This document shows, in pieces, positions 52,572 to 61,866 of a stretch of 64,000 nucleotides of DNA. Position 1 is the first letter of the stretch. Every line of letters starts with the position of its first letter. The notes under the pieces were generated by a model. It was not told the DNA's origin. It was given only the letters and a program-made list of their open reading frames with translations, and did no database searches. The position numbers were made by a program, and so were the translations under genes. This stretch comes from an uncultured Clostridia bacterium (lineage in GTDB: Bacteria > Bacillota > Clostridia > Christensenellales > Borkfalkiaceae): positions 1 to 64,000 of the forward strand of contig CANQHG010000001.1 in NCBI GenBank assembly GCA_947623655.1. Reading direction: 5' to 3'.

Positions 52572-53876
52572 TCAACGCTTCCCCTTTCGTTCGCGGATCT
52601 TTCTGATTTCCGCCTCAAAGCCCTTGTCGGAAGGATGGTAGAAGATGCTGTCTTTCAAAGAGTCGGGAAGGTACTGCTGTTTTACCCAGCCTCCGTAATT
52701 GTGCGGATATTTGTAGTTCGCGCTCTCCGCTTTCATCTCCTTGCTTCCATAAGAGTTATCGCGGAGATATTTGGGAATATCGTCGTCCTTGCTCTCCTTT
52801 GCGGCTTCCCTCGCCGCGTCCAGCGCCATGACGACAGAGTTGCTCTTTTCCGACTCGCAGACGTAGATGATCGCCTCGGCAAGAGGCAGAAAACCCTCCG
52901 GAGCCCCCATATTCTGAAACGCCGTGAGGGCGGCGGTCGCCATGAGAAGGGCACGCGGATCGGACATGCCGACATCCTCCGCGGAGTGGGCGATCACACG
53001 CCTGATGACGAGAAGCGGATCGCACCCCCCTTCGATGAGACGAAACGCATAGTAGAGCGCGGCGTCGGCGTCGCTTCCACGCAACGATTTACAGAAAGCG
53101 GACAAAATGTCGTAATAAAGATCTTCGTTATAACTGAGCGCCTTGCGTTGAATGGACTGCTCGGCGTCGGAGAGGCGGACATGTACTTTTCCCTCTGCGT
53201 CGGGAGGCGTCGTCAGAACAGCAAGCTCCAAAGCATTGTAAGCCGTTCTCAGATCCCCTGCCGCGGTGCGGGCAATGTGGTCGAGCGCGTCACCGTCGAC
53301 GAGCGCCTGATAGGCGCCAAGGCCTTTCCGTTTATCTGCGAGCGCCTTGACGAGCGCGCCTCTGATCTCTTCCGCCGTGAGCGGCAAAAATTCAAAGACG
53401 CGGCAACGGGAGACGATAGCGGGCGTCATGGAAGCATAGGGATTTTCCGTCGTAGAGCCGATAAAGAGAATGGTCCCCTGTTCGATGGCGGGGAGAAGGG
53501 AGTCCGATTGCGTCTTGTTGAAGCGGTGGCACTCGTCGAGCATGAGATAGGTGCGTTTGCCGTACATTTTCAGGTTGTTCCGCGCCGTATCGACCGCTTT
53601 TTTGACGTCTGCGACCCCCGAACTTACGGCGTTGAGCTTGATGAACTCCCCGTTCGTCTGGGCGGCGATGATATTTGCGAGTGTCGTCTTTCCGCAACCG
53701 GGCGGGCCCCAGAAAATACAGCTTCCGAGCCTGTCGAGCGAAATCGCGCGGCGGAGAAGAGAACCCTCGGAGACGATATGGCTCTGCCCCACGAAATCTT
53801 TGAAAGTAGAGGCGCGCATGCGTTCGGCAAGCGGTTTCGCCTTTTCTTCGTTGTCGTTGAAATCGAAAAGATCCAT
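52572..53876 (-). CDS. rarA: Replication-associated recombination protein RarA (MgsA)
   Basis: A 434-residue AAA+ ATPase related to clamp loaders, acting at stalled replication forks. Walker A is GPPGCGKTT and Walker B LMLDECHRF. The RarA-specific FVGQSHIV and PEGFLPLAEAIIYVCESEKSNS are present, as is the C-terminal tetramerisation region. ATG 53876 overlaps the stop of the patatin gene by one base; a TTG one codon before overlaps by four. Translation is coupled to the patatin gene. Confidence 0.96.
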   Translation of the reverse strand: MDLFDFNDNEEKAKPLAERMRASTFKDFVGQSHIVSEGSLLRRAISLDRLGSCIFWGPPGCGKTTLANIIAAQTNGEFIKLNAVSSGVADVKKAVDTARNNLKMYGKRTYLMLDECHRFNKTQSDSLLPAIEQGTILFIGSTTENPYASMTPAIVSRCRVFEFLPLTAEEIRGALVKALADKRKGLGAYQALVDGDALDHIARTAAGDLRTAYNALELAVLTTPPDAEGKVHVRLSDAEQSIQRKALSYNEDLYYDILSAFCKSLRGSDADAALYYAFRLIEGGCDPLLVIRRVIAHSAEDVGMSDPRALLMATAALTAFQNMGAPEGFLPLAEAIIYVCESEKSNSVVMALDAAREAAKESKDDDIPKYLRDNSYGSKEMKAESANYKYPHNYGGWVKQQYLPDSLKDSIFYHPSDKGFEAEIRKIRERKGKR

Positions 53877-54670
53877 CAATCCCCCACGAGCTGTTTGATC
53901 TTTGCGGCCTTCTTCTTGCCGAGCTCATATCCTCTGTCGCACGCAAAATCGAGATCTTTCACCTTGTATTGATCCATTGCGTCGAGTCTCGGCTCCAACC
54001 ATAGGGCAACGTGATCGCGCAAAAGCCGCTTACTGCGCGTTGCGCGGGTGTCCATGATGTCGAAGACGCGGAGTACCGTATTGAGCAATTTATCCGTTGG
54101 CTCTCTGTCCATAACGACATTGCCGAGCACGTCGATCGCAACGACGACTTCCGCCCCCATTTCGGCCACTTCGCGCGTGGGAACGCGCTCGGTGATACAG
54201 CCGTCGATGAGCGTCTTGTATTCGCCGAACGAAGCGGGCGTAAAGACGCCGGGGATAGAACCGGAGGCGAGCGCCGCGTCGATGACGTTCCCGCTGTTCA
54301 GCGTGACCGTCTTTCCGTCGACAAGGTTGGTCGCGATACAGGCGAACGGAATCTTGAGCTCGTCGAACGTGTAGTCGTCCATGAGCTCGAGCATGATCTT
54401 CCGCGCCCTTTTCATGGTCATAAAGCCGTTCTGTCTGATGGGGGAGAGATTGACGGAGGCAAGATCCGCGAATTTTAATGTGAGCACACGTTCGCGCATC
54501 TTCTCGGGAGATACGCCCCCGCAGTAGAGCGCTCCGATGATTGCGCCCATGGAACAGCCCGTAACATAATCGGGTCTGATCCCCTCTTCCTCAAGAGCCT
54601 GTAAAAATCCGATGTGCGCAACTCCTCTCGCGGCGCCTGCGCCAAGTGCAAGCCCTAATTTTTTTTGCAT
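53876..54670 (-). CDS. Patatin-like phospholipase (RssA type)
   Basis: A 264-residue serine hydrolase. The oxyanion loop is GAGAARGVAH, the nucleophile is Ser40 in GCSMG, and the catalytic aspartate is in LIDGCI. The usual DGA/DGG is DGC here, a mild deviation. Bacterial RssA-type proteins are presumed lipases with unknown substrate. GGAGG before ATG 54670 decides against an ATG four codons earlier that overlaps the SD. It is read divergently from ylbJ with only 30 bases between them. Confidence 0.92.
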   Translation of the reverse strand: MQKKLGLALGAGAARGVAHIGFLQALEEEGIRPDYVTGCSMGAIIGALYCGGVSPEKMRERVLTLKFADLASVNLSPIRQNGFMTMKRARKIMLELMDDYTFDELKIPFACIATNLVDGKTVTLNSGNVIDAALASGSIPGVFTPASFGEYKTLIDGCITERVPTREVAEMGAEVVVAIDVLGNVVMDREPTDKLLNTVLRVFDIMDTRATRSKRLLRDHVALWLEPRLDAMDQYKVKDLDFACDRGYELGKKKAAKIKQLVGD

Positions 54671-54700
54671 AATTTCCTCCATGAATTCGTATGTTTTAGC

Positions 54701-55627
54701 ATGATAAAATGCAAGAGTCTGAAATCAGCGCTCGCCGCGCTTCCCATTGCCGCGGCAATGGTCTTTCTGTTAGTCTCGCCCGCAAAATACGGCAAGAGCG
54801 TATTGGAAGGGATCTCCCTTTGGGCGGTGTGCGTCCTGCCCGCGGCCTTTCCGTTTTTGTTCCTGAGCGCCCTTTTCACGAGGCTTTCCGCCTATAAAAA
54901 ACTCTCGGGCAAACTTTCGCCCGTCTTTTCCAAAATCTTTAAGGTGAGCGGGGCGGGCGGGTGCGCCGCAATCTTATCGGCGCTTTCGGGCTATCCCGTC
55001 GGCGCAAGATGTGTGCTCGACCTGTATGAAAACGGCATGACGTCGGAAGATGAAAAGTTCCGCCTTGCCTGTCTTGCCTCGACGACGGGGCCCATGTTTT
55101 TGGTGGGAACAGTGGGAAGCGGCATGTTCTCCTCTCCCGCGCTCGGGTGGACGATGCTGCTGTGCCACTTTTTGGCCGTTTGGGGCGTGTGCCTTATACT
55201 CGGACTGTTTAAAAAACCGCCAGAGCCGCGCGCGGGACTTTTGAAATCGGGCGGCAACGCGCTCTACGACAGCCTGTATAACGCCGTTATTTCCATTTTA
55301 TGCGTGGGAGGCGCCATTGCCCTCTTCTACGCCTTTTCGGACATGATTTTGAGCGTTTTGCCCCCTCTTCCTCTCCCCGCCGAAGGGCTTGTGCGGGGGC
55401 TTATGGAAATGACGGCGGGCTGCAAGACGTTTTCAGAACTCCCCTCTCCTTTCTCCGCCGCGGCTTGCTGTTTTCTCGTGACGTTCGGCGGGCTGTGCGT
55501 TCTCGTGCAACAGATCGCTTTCCTCTCCCGCGCAGGCATAAAAGCGTTCCCCTTTATCGCCGTCAAGTTTTTACAGGGGCTTGCGGCGGGCGGGCTGTGT
55601 TTTGCGGCGGCACATTTGATCCTGTGA
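54701..55627 (+). CDS. ylbJ: YlbJ-type sporulation integral membrane protein
   Basis: A 308-residue membrane protein with about eight helices. The nucleoside-recognition (gate) pattern is visible: LWAVCVLPAAFPFLFLSAL, GCAAILSALSGYPVGARCV and the second-half GLVRGLMEMTAGC. In Bacillus, ylbJ is needed for normal spore cortex formation. The start at ATG 54701 has no clear SD; an upstream TTG would overlap the patatin gene. Its promoter must lie inside that gene. Confidence 0.85.
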   Translation: MIKCKSLKSALAALPIAAAMVFLLVSPAKYGKSVLEGISLWAVCVLPAAFPFLFLSALFTRLSAYKKLSGKLSPVFSKIFKVSGAGGCAAILSALSGYPVGARCVLDLYENGMTSEDEKFRLACLASTTGPMFLVGTVGSGMFSSPALGWTMLLCHFLAVWGVCLILGLFKKPPEPRAGLLKSGGNALYDSLYNAVISILCVGGAIALFYAFSDMILSVLPPLPLPAEGLVRGLMEMTAGCKTFSELPSPFSAAACCFLVTFGGLCVLVQQIAFLSRAGIKAFPFIAVKFLQGLAAGGLCFAAAHLIL

Positions 55628-55654
55628 CGCTCTACATTATTATAAGATTATAAA

Positions 55655-56503
55655 TTACAGATACGCGCCAATCAACCTGTATTGAGAACAATAGGCTTCC
55701 ACGTCTCTGAGGGCGGAACGAACGCGTTCGGATGAGATATCTCCCGTAAATTCGATAAAAAAGCGGTATTGGCCGTAGACGTCTTTCAAGGGACGGGACT
55801 CGATCCGTGTGAGGTTGAGCCCGTATTGGCGGAAGATCTTCAAAAGCCCGAGTAGCGCTCCCGGGTTATGGGGACAGACGGCGCAGAGAAAGATCATCGC
55901 CGAGCGGCGGTCGAAAGTGGGTTCCCCCCGCCTTACCCGCGAAAAACGTGTGAAATTCTGTTTGTTGTCGGCAATGTTCTCTGCGGAGAGTACGATCCCT
56001 TCCGCCTTGACATGCGAGCCGACGATGCCTGCCGTGTGACCGTCGAGCCTTTTCAGGCTCTCCGCAGTAGAGGGAACAGCATAGCAAAAGGCGTCGGGAA
56101 AGTTTTTCAACAAAAATTCGGTGCACTGGCCGAGCGCCTGTTCGTGCGAGCAAATCGTGTCGACGTCTTCCCATCGCGTCCCCTCTCTAACGACGAGTCG
56201 GTGATCGATGGAAAGCATATATTCTTCGTCCCCGAAAATATCGGAGACAGCCAAGAGATCCAAAACGGACAAAACGCCGCCGTTGAGAGAATTTTCGACG
56301 GGAAGCACTGCAAAATCCGTTTCGCCACCCGTGAGCGCTTCGACCGCTTCCCGAAAACTGCGGCAGAGAAAGGGCTCGTATCCCTTACACATAGCTTCGG
56401 CGGCGAGTTGCGAATAGCTTCCCTCAGGTCCGAGGACGCTCACCTTTCCCGTCTTTTTCGGACGGTCTGCCTCTCGCGCCTCTTCCGTCGCATACAGCTT
56501 CAT
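55655..56503 (-). CDS. pheA: Prephenate dehydratase
   Basis: A 282-residue enzyme converting prephenate to phenylpyruvate in phenylalanine synthesis. The catalytic domain starts at VSVLGPEGSYSQLAAEAM and contains the TRF motif in NFTRFSRV. A C-terminal ACT domain (about 205-280, with ESRPLKDVYGQYRFFIEF) binds phenylalanine for feedback control. AAGGAG before ATG 56503. It follows aroF by nine bases. Confidence 0.96.
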   Translation of the reverse strand: MKLYATEEAREADRPKKTGKVSVLGPEGSYSQLAAEAMCKGYEPFLCRSFREAVEALTGGETDFAVLPVENSLNGGVLSVLDLLAVSDIFGDEEYMLSIDHRLVVREGTRWEDVDTICSHEQALGQCTEFLLKNFPDAFCYAVPSTAESLKRLDGHTAGIVGSHVKAEGIVLSAENIADNKQNFTRFSRVRRGEPTFDRRSAMIFLCAVCPHNPGALLGLLKIFRQYGLNLTRIESRPLKDVYGQYRFFIEFTGDISSERVRSALRDVEAYCSQYRLIGAYL

Positions 56504-56512
56504 AAGTGCTCC

Positions 56513-57541
56513 TTATACTTTATCTGCAATATCGAAAATGAGGCTTTCGGTATCTTCCCAACCGAGGCATGGATCGGTAATGGACTGTCCGAAAACGACG
56601 TCGTGCTTCTGGCATCCCTCTACGAGGAAACTCTCGATCATAAAACCCTTGACGATCTTCTTGAAATCGGCGTCGCAACTTCTGTTTTGCAAAACTTCTT
56701 CGACGATACGAATCTGCTGACGGTAGCGCTTGCCCGAATTGGAATGGTTTGCGTCGATGATGACGGCGGGATTTTTGAGTTCCCCTTCCGTGTTCTGATA
56801 CCCCTCGTACACTTGCATCACGGTCTCATAGTGATAGTTGGGAATATCGTTGCCGTAGTTATCCACTCGGCCGCGCAATACGGCGTGAGCATACGGATTG
56901 CCGTCCGTCTTCACCTGCCAATTATGATATTTGAAGATCTGGGGGCTCTGCGCCGCAAAGATGGAATTGATAAGCACGGGAATAGAGCCGCCCGTGGAAT
57001 TTTTGACGCCGACGGGAAGTTCGATGCCGCTTGAGACGAGCCTGTGCATCTGGTTTTCGCTGGAACGGGCGCCAACGGCGACATAGGTCAGAAGATCTTC
57101 TACATAGGCATAATTTTCGGGATAGAGCATCTCGTCCGCAGCCGAGAGCCCGCTCTCCCCGATGACGTTGAGGAGAAGAGAGCGAATGGTGCGGATCCCC
57201 TTGAGGGTATCTTCCTCGTGCTCCGGATCGGGTTGGGTGAACATGCCTTTATACCCCACCCCTCTCGTTCTCGGCTTTGCCGTGTAGATACGGGGAACGA
57301 TGACGAGTTTATCTTTGACCTTTTCGTTGAGTTTTCCGAGTTTCCGCACATATTCGAGCACGGGAGCGCTCTCGTGCGCCGAACAAGGCCCGATAATGAG
57401 GAGAAGCTTGTTGCTCTTCCCCGCAATGACCGACTTTGCGAGTTCGTCCCGCTCCGCTTTGATCGCCGCGAGTTCTTTGTTTATGGGTTGTTCCGCGCGG
57501 ATCTCTTCAAAGGTCGGTATTTTTATTTGTCTTTGAAACAT
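56513..57541 (-). CDS. aroF: 3-deoxy-7-phosphoheptulonate (DAHP) synthase
   Basis: A 342-residue type I alpha (AroG/F/H-like) DAHP synthase, the first step of aromatic amino acid synthesis from PEP and erythrose 4-phosphate (the latter also made by transketolase). Hallmarks are LIIGPCSAHES, PRIYTAKPRTRGVGYKGMF and VIIDANHSNSGKRYRQQ. GGGAG precedes ATG 57541. The gene overlaps the end of coaD by 35 bases. Confidence 0.96.
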   Translation of the reverse strand: MFQRQIKIPTFEEIRAEQPINKELAAIKAERDELAKSVIAGKSNKLLLIIGPCSAHESAPVLEYVRKLGKLNEKVKDKLVIVPRIYTAKPRTRGVGYKGMFTQPDPEHEEDTLKGIRTIRSLLLNVIGESGLSAADEMLYPENYAYVEDLLTYVAVGARSSENQMHRLVSSGIELPVGVKNSTGGSIPVLINSIFAAQSPQIFKYHNWQVKTDGNPYAHAVLRGRVDNYGNDIPNYHYETVMQVYEGYQNTEGELKNPAVIIDANHSNSGKRYRQQIRIVEEVLQNRSCDADFKKIVKGFMIESFLVEGCQKHDVVFGQSITDPCLGWEDTESLIFDIADKV

Positions 57542-58013
57542 CTGAACGTCTCCCGATATAGTCTGAGACCGCCTGCGGAACGTAGTTTTCAAACGGCGTT
57601 CCGAATGCGATCGCGTTTTTCACAAGGGTCGATGAAATGTGCGCATGGCACTGTTCGGCTGGGATAAACATGGTAATAAGTTCGGGGTACAGGTCTTTGG
57701 ACGCGTAGAAATCGTCCGTTTCATAGGCGCAGTCTATGCCGTTTCGCACCCCCCGCACATAGAAAGGCGTATTCTCCTTTTTGAGAAGTTCTGCGATCGC
57801 CCCTGTCCAGATGAGAACGCGGACGCGGGGTTCGTCACAAAAGACGTTCCCGATCATTTCCGCCCGTTCTTCGGCAGAAAACATGACGCTTTTCCGCTTG
57901 TTTTCCGCAACGGCGACAACAACTTCGTCAAAAATCATAAGACTTTTTTTCACGGTGTCGGCATGTCCGACGGTAAACGGGTCGAACGTGCCCGCAAAAA
58001 TACATTTTTTCAA
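57507..58013 (-). CDS. coaD: Phosphopantetheine adenylyltransferase
   Basis: A 168-residue nucleotidyltransferase for the penultimate step of coenzyme A synthesis. It has CIFAGTFDPFTVGH (with the TxGH motif at 14-17), YVRGVRNGIDCAYE and ISSTLVK. There is no ATG. The start is TTG 58013, with AAGGAG at ideal distance and a TTGA overlap with the rsmD stop. The rsmD-coaD pair is conserved in Bacillota. Confidence 0.95.
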   Translation of the reverse strand: MKKCIFAGTFDPFTVGHADTVKKSLMIFDEVVVAVAENKRKSVMFSAEERAEMIGNVFCDEPRVRVLIWTGAIAELLKKENTPFYVRGVRNGIDCAYETDDFYASKDLYPELITMFIPAEQCHAHISSTLVKNAIAFGTPFENYVPQAVSDYIGRRSDVSKTNKNTDL

Positions 58014-58543
58014 ACGTTTCTCCTTTTGAGAAAGAAAATGTTCACTCTCCCGTACGTTCTCCGCTCGGCCGTCTCCCAACCTGCTGGAACAGCGATCTCC
58101 CGTTCGCTCTCGTAGACGACGAGCCCGTCTTCTTGCAAGAGTCCTCTTTCCTCAATGCGACTGAGAACATCGGCGGATATATCCAGCCGATAGGGAGGAT
58201 CGCACAGAATGAGATCGAACGGTCCTTTGACCGTTTGCAAACAGGCGGCATAATCGAGACCGTACACTTTCCCCGTCTCGTTGCAACGGACGAGATTTTT
58301 TTTGAGAAGAGCGACGCTTTCAATACTTTCGTCGTTAAACACGGCCTCGCTCGCCCCGCGGGACAGACATTCGAGCCCAAGCGCCCCGCTTCCCGCAAAC
58401 AGATCGAGAACTCTCGCCCCCTGTAAATACCCGGAAAGGATCTGAAAGACGGACTCCTTGACACGATCGGGCGTGGGACGGATCTCTTGTCCCTGAAATG
58501 CCGAAAGAATAGTTCCGCGGTGCTTTCCCGCTATGATCCTCAC
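58010..58543 (-). CDS. rsmD: 16S rRNA (guanine966-N2)-methyltransferase
   Basis: A 177-residue methyltransferase. It starts RIIAGKHRG, has the SAM site DLFAGSGALGLECLSRGA and the catalytic DPPY. The start is GTG 58543, overlapping the upstream stop by four bases (GTGA) with GGGGA before it. Longer in-frame codons run into the upstream gene in a basic, low-complexity stretch and are rejected. Confidence 0.94.
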   Translation of the reverse strand: MRIIAGKHRGTILSAFQGQEIRPTPDRVKESVFQILSGYLQGARVLDLFAGSGALGLECLSRGASEAVFNDESIESVALLKKNLVRCNETGKVYGLDYAACLQTVKGPFDLILCDPPYRLDISADVLSRIEERGLLQEDGLVVYESEREIAVPAGWETAERRTYGRVNIFFLKRRNV

Positions 58544-59211
58544 TTCTTTTTCCCCGCGGCCTTTATCTTTTCGTCGCGCTCGCTTGCACGCAGTTTCCTC
58601 TCTTTCTCGACGTGTGCGCCGATGAGATAGGCGATCCCGCTGACGAGCACGGGCAAAAGGACAAAGAGGAGAGACCAAAGGGCGTCCACTCTCAGCCCGC
58701 CCCCTTCAAGCGTGCCGAACCATGCGATGGGAATGAGCGCCCAGCCCGCAAACATGCCGAAAAACAGGCTTGCAGCCTCATAGAAATAATGCGCGAGAAC
58801 ACCGAAGAAGATGACGGGAAGTCCCACGAGAAAGCCGATGTAAAAGCCTTTCCAAGCCCTGTATTCCCGTTCGGGACGGTGATCGCCGCCCGATTGGATG
58901 CCGTACCGTGCGTTTCTTCTGTGGATCTCGCCCGTGATATAGTTGTCGTAATGCAAGACGCCCGTATGATACATCAGATGTGCGTTGAAAAAAGCTCCGC
59001 CCAAAATACAGAGGACTCCGAGGACAATCTCGACAACGTTGTTTTCGTCGGGCACGATCGCTTGCAGAGACAGGAGAATGAGCCCCATGAACAAATACAT
59101 GAGATAGGGCGTGACCATGCGCCTCCAGCACTCTCTTTGCACCCGCCAAAACATCTGCCATTTCGTCGGATCGGAATAGTCCTTTTTCTTTTTGGGTTTC
59201 TCGTTGAGCAT
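58540..59211 (-). CDS. Membrane protein, unknown function
   Basis: A 223-residue protein with a charged start (MLNEKPKKKKDYSDPTKW). Two helices (about 35-80) come first. A polar loop with GEIHRRNARYGIQSGGDHRP follows, then three more helices and a Lys-rich tail. I do not know the family. The SD GGAGAG is clear. First gene of the operon leading to rsmD, coaD, aroF and pheA; a hairpin GGGCGC-GT-GCGCCC sits just before its SD. Confidence 0.8.
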   Translation of the reverse strand: MLNEKPKKKKDYSDPTKWQMFWRVQRECWRRMVTPYLMYLFMGLILLSLQAIVPDENNVVEIVLGVLCILGGAFFNAHLMYHTGVLHYDNYITGEIHRRNARYGIQSGGDHRPEREYRAWKGFYIGFLVGLPVIFFGVLAHYFYEAASLFFGMFAGWALIPIAWFGTLEGGGLRVDALWSLLFVLLPVLVSGIAYLIGAHVEKERKLRASERDEKIKAAGKKK

Positions 59212-59265
59212 GTTTCTCTCCGCGGGCGCACGCGCCCATATGCTGCAAACAGCATTTACAGCGAT

Positions 59266-59294
59266 ATTATAGCGTTTCCATGCGGGAGTGTCAA
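59266..59294 (-). promoter_or_regulatory. Promoter of membrane protein-rsmD-coaD-aroF-pheA operon
   Basis: Minus strand TTGACA (59289-59294), 17-base spacer, TATAAT (59266-59271): full consensus. Confidence 0.9.
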
Positions 59295-59339
59295 GTCATT
59301 CAAAATTGAAAATGCGTGAAAGGGCCGAAAATCGCGTTT

Positions 59340-60347
59340 TCAGCGGATATATTCTCTCACGGCCTTTCCCGAAAGGCGGACAAGCGCCTCGTAGACGGAT
59401 GTACCGTGCGCCGCGGCATATTTCCCGAAGTCGGTGACAGCGGGCACCCGTTTTCCGAATGCCGCCCCGCCCGCAGACAGAGCGGCGTCCATACAGAGTT
59501 TGCCGACGATGTTATCGTGTCCCTCTCTGAAAAATCCGTCGCCGTATCCGAGCCGCAACGTGTGCACCCGCCCGTAATTTTTGTCGGCGAAAGCATATCC
59601 TAGCCCCTCACCCGTCTGCCGGCAACTGTTCGACACAAAGGCATAGAGGCGCATGGCGCGACGCAGAGGTCCGCACGTGCCGTCGGGAAGATAGCCGTAG
59701 AGCCCGAGGCCGACGCGAACGGCGTCGGACGCATTCTCTCCGTTCCACACGCCGCCCGTCGCCGCGATATGTGAAGAGCAGGCAGGAAAACTTTCTTTTG
59801 CGGAAGATACCGCGTCCGCAAACAGCTCATTTTGCCTCTCCCGTCCGTCGGCGTTCCCCGCTTCGAAATAGTGCGAAAAGACACCCGTGAGCGAAAGCCC
59901 CCTCTCTTTTATCGCTTTGACCGCTCTTTTGACCTCTTCCGCCGCAACGCCGTAGCGGTTCATGCCCGTGTTGACGGCAAGGTGGACGTTTGGCGCCGTC
60001 CCCGTTCTTTCAGCCGCCCGCGCCAAAAGAGAAAGCGCGGGAAAGGAAGTCACGCTCGCCGTCAAATCATACAAGAGCAGCCTTTCGCCCTCCCAGACCG
60101 TCATTGGCGGAGTGAGCACGAGGATGTCTTCCATAATACCCGCAATGCGCAAGGAAACCCCCTCTTCCACGGTCGCGACCGCAAAAGAGGAGGCTATATG
60201 ATGCAGACAATGTGCCACTTCTTCCGCGCCGTGGCCGTAGGCGTCGTCTTTCACGACTGCGATGAGCGGGCGGGAAGAAAGTTTTTTAAAATAATTTGCG
60301 TTAAAGCGGACAGACGGCAAAAAGATTCGTGCGAGCAACGGTTGCAT
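59340..60347 (-). CDS. alr: Alanine racemase
   Basis: A 335-residue PLP enzyme (fold III) giving D-alanine for the cell wall. The PLP lysine is Lys33 in AVVKDDAYGHG (more often KANAYGHG). MNRYGVAAEEV and LRLGYGDGFFREGH, which holds the second catalytic region, are present. It is somewhat shorter than most Alr (360-390). The start is uncertain: ATG 60347 lacks a clear SD. It is the last gene behind the zinc-ribbon gene. Confidence 0.88.
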   Translation of the reverse strand: MQPLLARIFLPSVRFNANYFKKLSSRPLIAVVKDDAYGHGAEEVAHCLHHIASSFAVATVEEGVSLRIAGIMEDILVLTPPMTVWEGERLLLYDLTASVTSFPALSLLARAAERTGTAPNVHLAVNTGMNRYGVAAEEVKRAVKAIKERGLSLTGVFSHYFEAGNADGRERQNELFADAVSSAKESFPACSSHIAATGGVWNGENASDAVRVGLGLYGYLPDGTCGPLRRAMRLYAFVSNSCRQTGEGLGYAFADKNYGRVHTLRLGYGDGFFREGHDNIVGKLCMDAALSAGGAAFGKRVPAVTDFGKYAAAHGTSVYEALVRLSGKAVREYIR

Positions 60348-60386
60348 ACACCATTGTATGCGGAGCATGCGGGTCGTGCGTTCTCT

Positions 60387-61085
60387 TTAAGCGTTATAAA
60401 TAAATCGGTGGCAGTTTTCGCACTCGATGACGTTCCCGCCGGCGAGACGGTTTCTCTGCGCAAGGGGAAGATCCATGCCGCACACGCACATATCCCCCCG
60501 CAAGGGCACAAGCACGGGAAACACCTTTTCTTTGCGCTTCTGCTTATATTTTTCGAGGATCTCGGGAGAGACGTTCTTTGCGGTTTCCTCCATTTTTTTG
60601 TTGAGTTCCTCGATCCTGTCTGCGTATTTGGCCTGTACTTCCTTGTATTTCTCGGAATACTCCTTTTTCTGCTTGTTCATCTGCTTGCCCTGTTCCATGA
60701 GCTTTTTGTACTCGGCGGTGAGCTGTTCGATCTCGGCAATGAGTTTATTGAGCTCTCCCTTGAGGGAACGCAACTTGTCCATAAGCTGTTGGGCGCTCTT
60801 TTTGTAGAATGAAACGTCGCCGCCGCCCTCTACGAGCTCCTCAACGTCCGAATACTCCGCGATCGCCTTGCTCGTCTCGTCCACACGGGCGATGAGACTA
60901 TCGCGCAGGGCTTTGATCTCCAAGGCGCGTTTGTCCTGTGCGGCAATGCGCATTTCCGCATTCCGCATGACAACTTTTGCCTGGTTGAGCTTCTTCTTTT
61001 CCTCTGTGGCGCCGAGTTCCAGCTCGATCTTTCTGAGCTCGCCGTCCAGCCTCTGATATTCCAATAATTCTTGCAATGCAGCCAT
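60387..61085 (-). CDS. Coiled-coil protein with C-terminal C4 zinc ribbon
   Basis: A 232-residue protein. About 180 residues of helical coiled coil (Lys/Glu-rich) are followed by a zinc ribbon with CVCG and CENC near the C-terminus. It belongs to the CT398/zf-RING_7 family found beside nif3-like genes in many bacteria; the function is unknown. The SD AAGGAG is ideal. It directly follows the Nif3 gene. Confidence 0.9.
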   Translation of the reverse strand: MAALQELLEYQRLDGELRKIELELGATEEKKKLNQAKVVMRNAEMRIAAQDKRALEIKALRDSLIARVDETSKAIAEYSDVEELVEGGGDVSFYKKSAQQLMDKLRSLKGELNKLIAEIEQLTAEYKKLMEQGKQMNKQKKEYSEKYKEVQAKYADRIEELNKKMEETAKNVSPEILEKYKQKRKEKVFPVLVPLRGDMCVCGMDLPLAQRNRLAGGNVIECENCHRFIYNA

Positions 61086-61095
61086 GAATTTCTCC

Positions 61096-61866
61096 TTACA
61101 GGAACCGCCTGTCCGTGAAAACGGTGCAGGGCAGTCCGATTTTATTTTTTATGTTTTCCGCAAAGCGGCAAAATCCATAGTTTTCAGAAGCATAGTGGGT
61201 GAAATGCAGCACGTTGAGGCCCTTTTCCACAGCTTCCAGAATGAGATGATGTTTCCCGTCGGACGTCGCGATCGTATCGGCGCCGTTTTCGAGGGTGAAA
61301 GCGAGCGCACCGTATGTAAAGCCGCCGCCGCAGAAACTTGCGACCCTTTTCACTTCCCTCTCGCCGTAGACGGTGAGCCTGTCCGTTTGGAACGTCTTCT
61401 TCGCGCGGGCGGCAAATTCGGAAAGGGAGAGCGGGGAAACGTCGTACGCCCTGCCGTAACCGCCGCAAGAGAGAACCTCCATGACGGCAATGGGCTGTTT
61501 CCCGCCGAGGCCGAACATCAGGCTCTCATCGATGCCCCCCAACGCGGCGTCGAGATTTAAATGGGCGGAAATAACGGAGATGCCTGCCCGAATGCAGGCC
61601 GAAAGCGCGGGCGTATCTTCGGGCGTGAGCCGCATCGCCCCTTCCCAGATGGCAGGATGATGGGTGATGATGAGGTCTGCGTTCGCATTTACCGCCTGTA
61701 GCACAGCCTCTTGGGAAAGATCGAGAGAAAACAACACTCTGTTTATGTCTTTCCCGCAGTCGAGCAAAAGGCCGCTGTTGTCGTGCATACCCTTTGCCAT
61801 GTATTCTTTGGAGAGGACAAAGGGCGCGAGTGCGTCCACTGTTTCATAGATTTCTTTGAGCTTCAT
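61096..61866 (-). CDS. Nif3-like dinuclear metal-centre protein
   Basis: A 256-residue protein of the NIF3/YqfO family, the short form without the middle PII-like insert of B. subtilis YqfO. Metal ligands lie in LIITHHPAIW, with a His in SAHLNLDAALGG, and in VLHFTHYASENYG. It has been linked to GTP cyclohydrolase-like activity in some bacteria, not proven as general. GGAGGAAG before ATG 61866 fixes the start inside the end of trmK. Confidence 0.93.
   Translation of the reverse strand: MKLKEIYETVDALAPFVLSKEYMAKGMHDNSGLLLDCGKDINRVLFSLDLSQEAVLQAVNANADLIITHHPAIWEGAMRLTPEDTPALSACIRAGISVISAHLNLDAALGGIDESLMFGLGGKQPIAVMEVLSCGGYGRAYDVSPLSLSEFAARAKKTFQTDRLTVYGEREVKRVASFCGGGFTYGALAFTLENGADTIATSDGKHHLILEAVEKGLNVLHFTHYASENYGFCRFAENIKNKIGLPCTVFTDRRFL

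Noticed and set aside
55868..57034. 388-codon frame antisense to pheA and aroF
   Set aside because: Spans two genuine genes on the other strand; no support of its own.
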